Of a DNA stretch of 5,288 nt, positions 5,211 to 5,288 are shown piece after piece (the first letter of the stretch is position 1; each line of letters begins with the position of its first letter). The notes beneath the pieces are model-generated. The model had not been told where the DNA came from, did no database searches, and saw nothing but the letters and a program-made list of their open reading frames with translations. A program made the translations under genes and the position numbers. The stretch is from BOKV01 sp041742235 (lineage in GTDB: Bacteria > Pseudomonadota > Alphaproteobacteria > Rhizobiales > Rhizobiaceae), in assembly GCA_041742235.1 (NCBI GenBank), contig JBGSJA010000286.1:1-5288 (forward strand). Reading direction: 5' to 3'.

Positions 5211-5217
5211 CAAACAC

Positions 5218-5288
5218 ATGTCATTCAATATCGTTACTGAAATCATCAACATGATCACGCCCGCTGCACTCGACCGCATCGCGGCGGC
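5218..5288 (+). CDS. 5' end of a probable DUF937-family protein (cut off by window)
   Basis: Only 23 codons are visible. The start MSFNIVTEIINMITPAAL followed by DRIAA resembles the N-terminus of DUF937 proteins, which typically begin MSxN, have a short helix, then a TPxxxxxIAxxLG stretch. The family is of unknown function. The strong ribosome binding site seven bases upstream fixes the start. The gene continues to the right, so length and domains cannot be judged, and the family call rests on this short match alone. Confidence 0.6.
   Translation, partial: MSFNIVTEIINMITPAALDRIAA

Larger units (their letters stand above)
4875..5217. other. Structured non-coding region between divergent genes
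   Basis: About 340 bases lack a convincing gene; short open frames here have no good start signal or recognisable protein. The region contains several inverted repeats (5006-5046, AACGTC/GACGTT at 5045-5050 and 5088-5093, GCAAC/GTTGC at 5106-5127, and 5134-5152). It must also carry the promoter of the gene starting at 5218, but no confident -35/-10 pair was found. Confidence 0.5.

Overview
The window reads as a chromosomal segment of an alphaproteobacterium. Coding regions are GC-rich, a bacterial Ku gene is present, and the protein style (rhizobial-type UDP-glucuronate epimerase, CpsB-like PHP phosphatase, small exported FecR-like protein) points to the Rhizobiales or relatives. This placement is inferred from protein resemblance only.

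Left part (1-1660): a Ku gene runs leftward off the window edge. A conspicuously AT-rich intergenic stretch separates it from a rightward gene for a small exported protein. That gene converges on a leftward sugar-nucleotide epimerase gene, and the two stop codons face each other in one inverted repeat.

Middle (1661-3646): the epimerase gene is divergent from a CpsB/CapC/YwqE-type PHP phosphatase gene. A perfect 16-bp palindrome lies in the shared upstream region. Together they suggest surface-polysaccharide production (sugar nucleotide supply plus tyrosine-phosphatase control), with the exported protein as a possible associate. The phosphatase appears to have lost its normal C-terminus through a one-base frameshift. 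A 218-base non-coding stretch follows, carrying two imperfect 34-base direct repeats.

Right part (3647-5288): two leftward genes of unknown function overlap by ATGA and look like one translationally coupled unit. They have a recognisable sigma70-type promoter, an inverted repeat over the -10 and start site, and a small hairpin in the leader that runs into the ribosome binding site. Beyond them is about 360 bases of structured non-coding DNA, including a perfect 13-bp inverted repeat. The window ends in the first codons of a rightward gene that resembles the DUF937 family.

The least explained parts are the coupled unknown gene pair with its control region and the hairpin-rich intergenic segment next to it. 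I saw no rRNA, tRNA, CRISPR array or complete mobile element.
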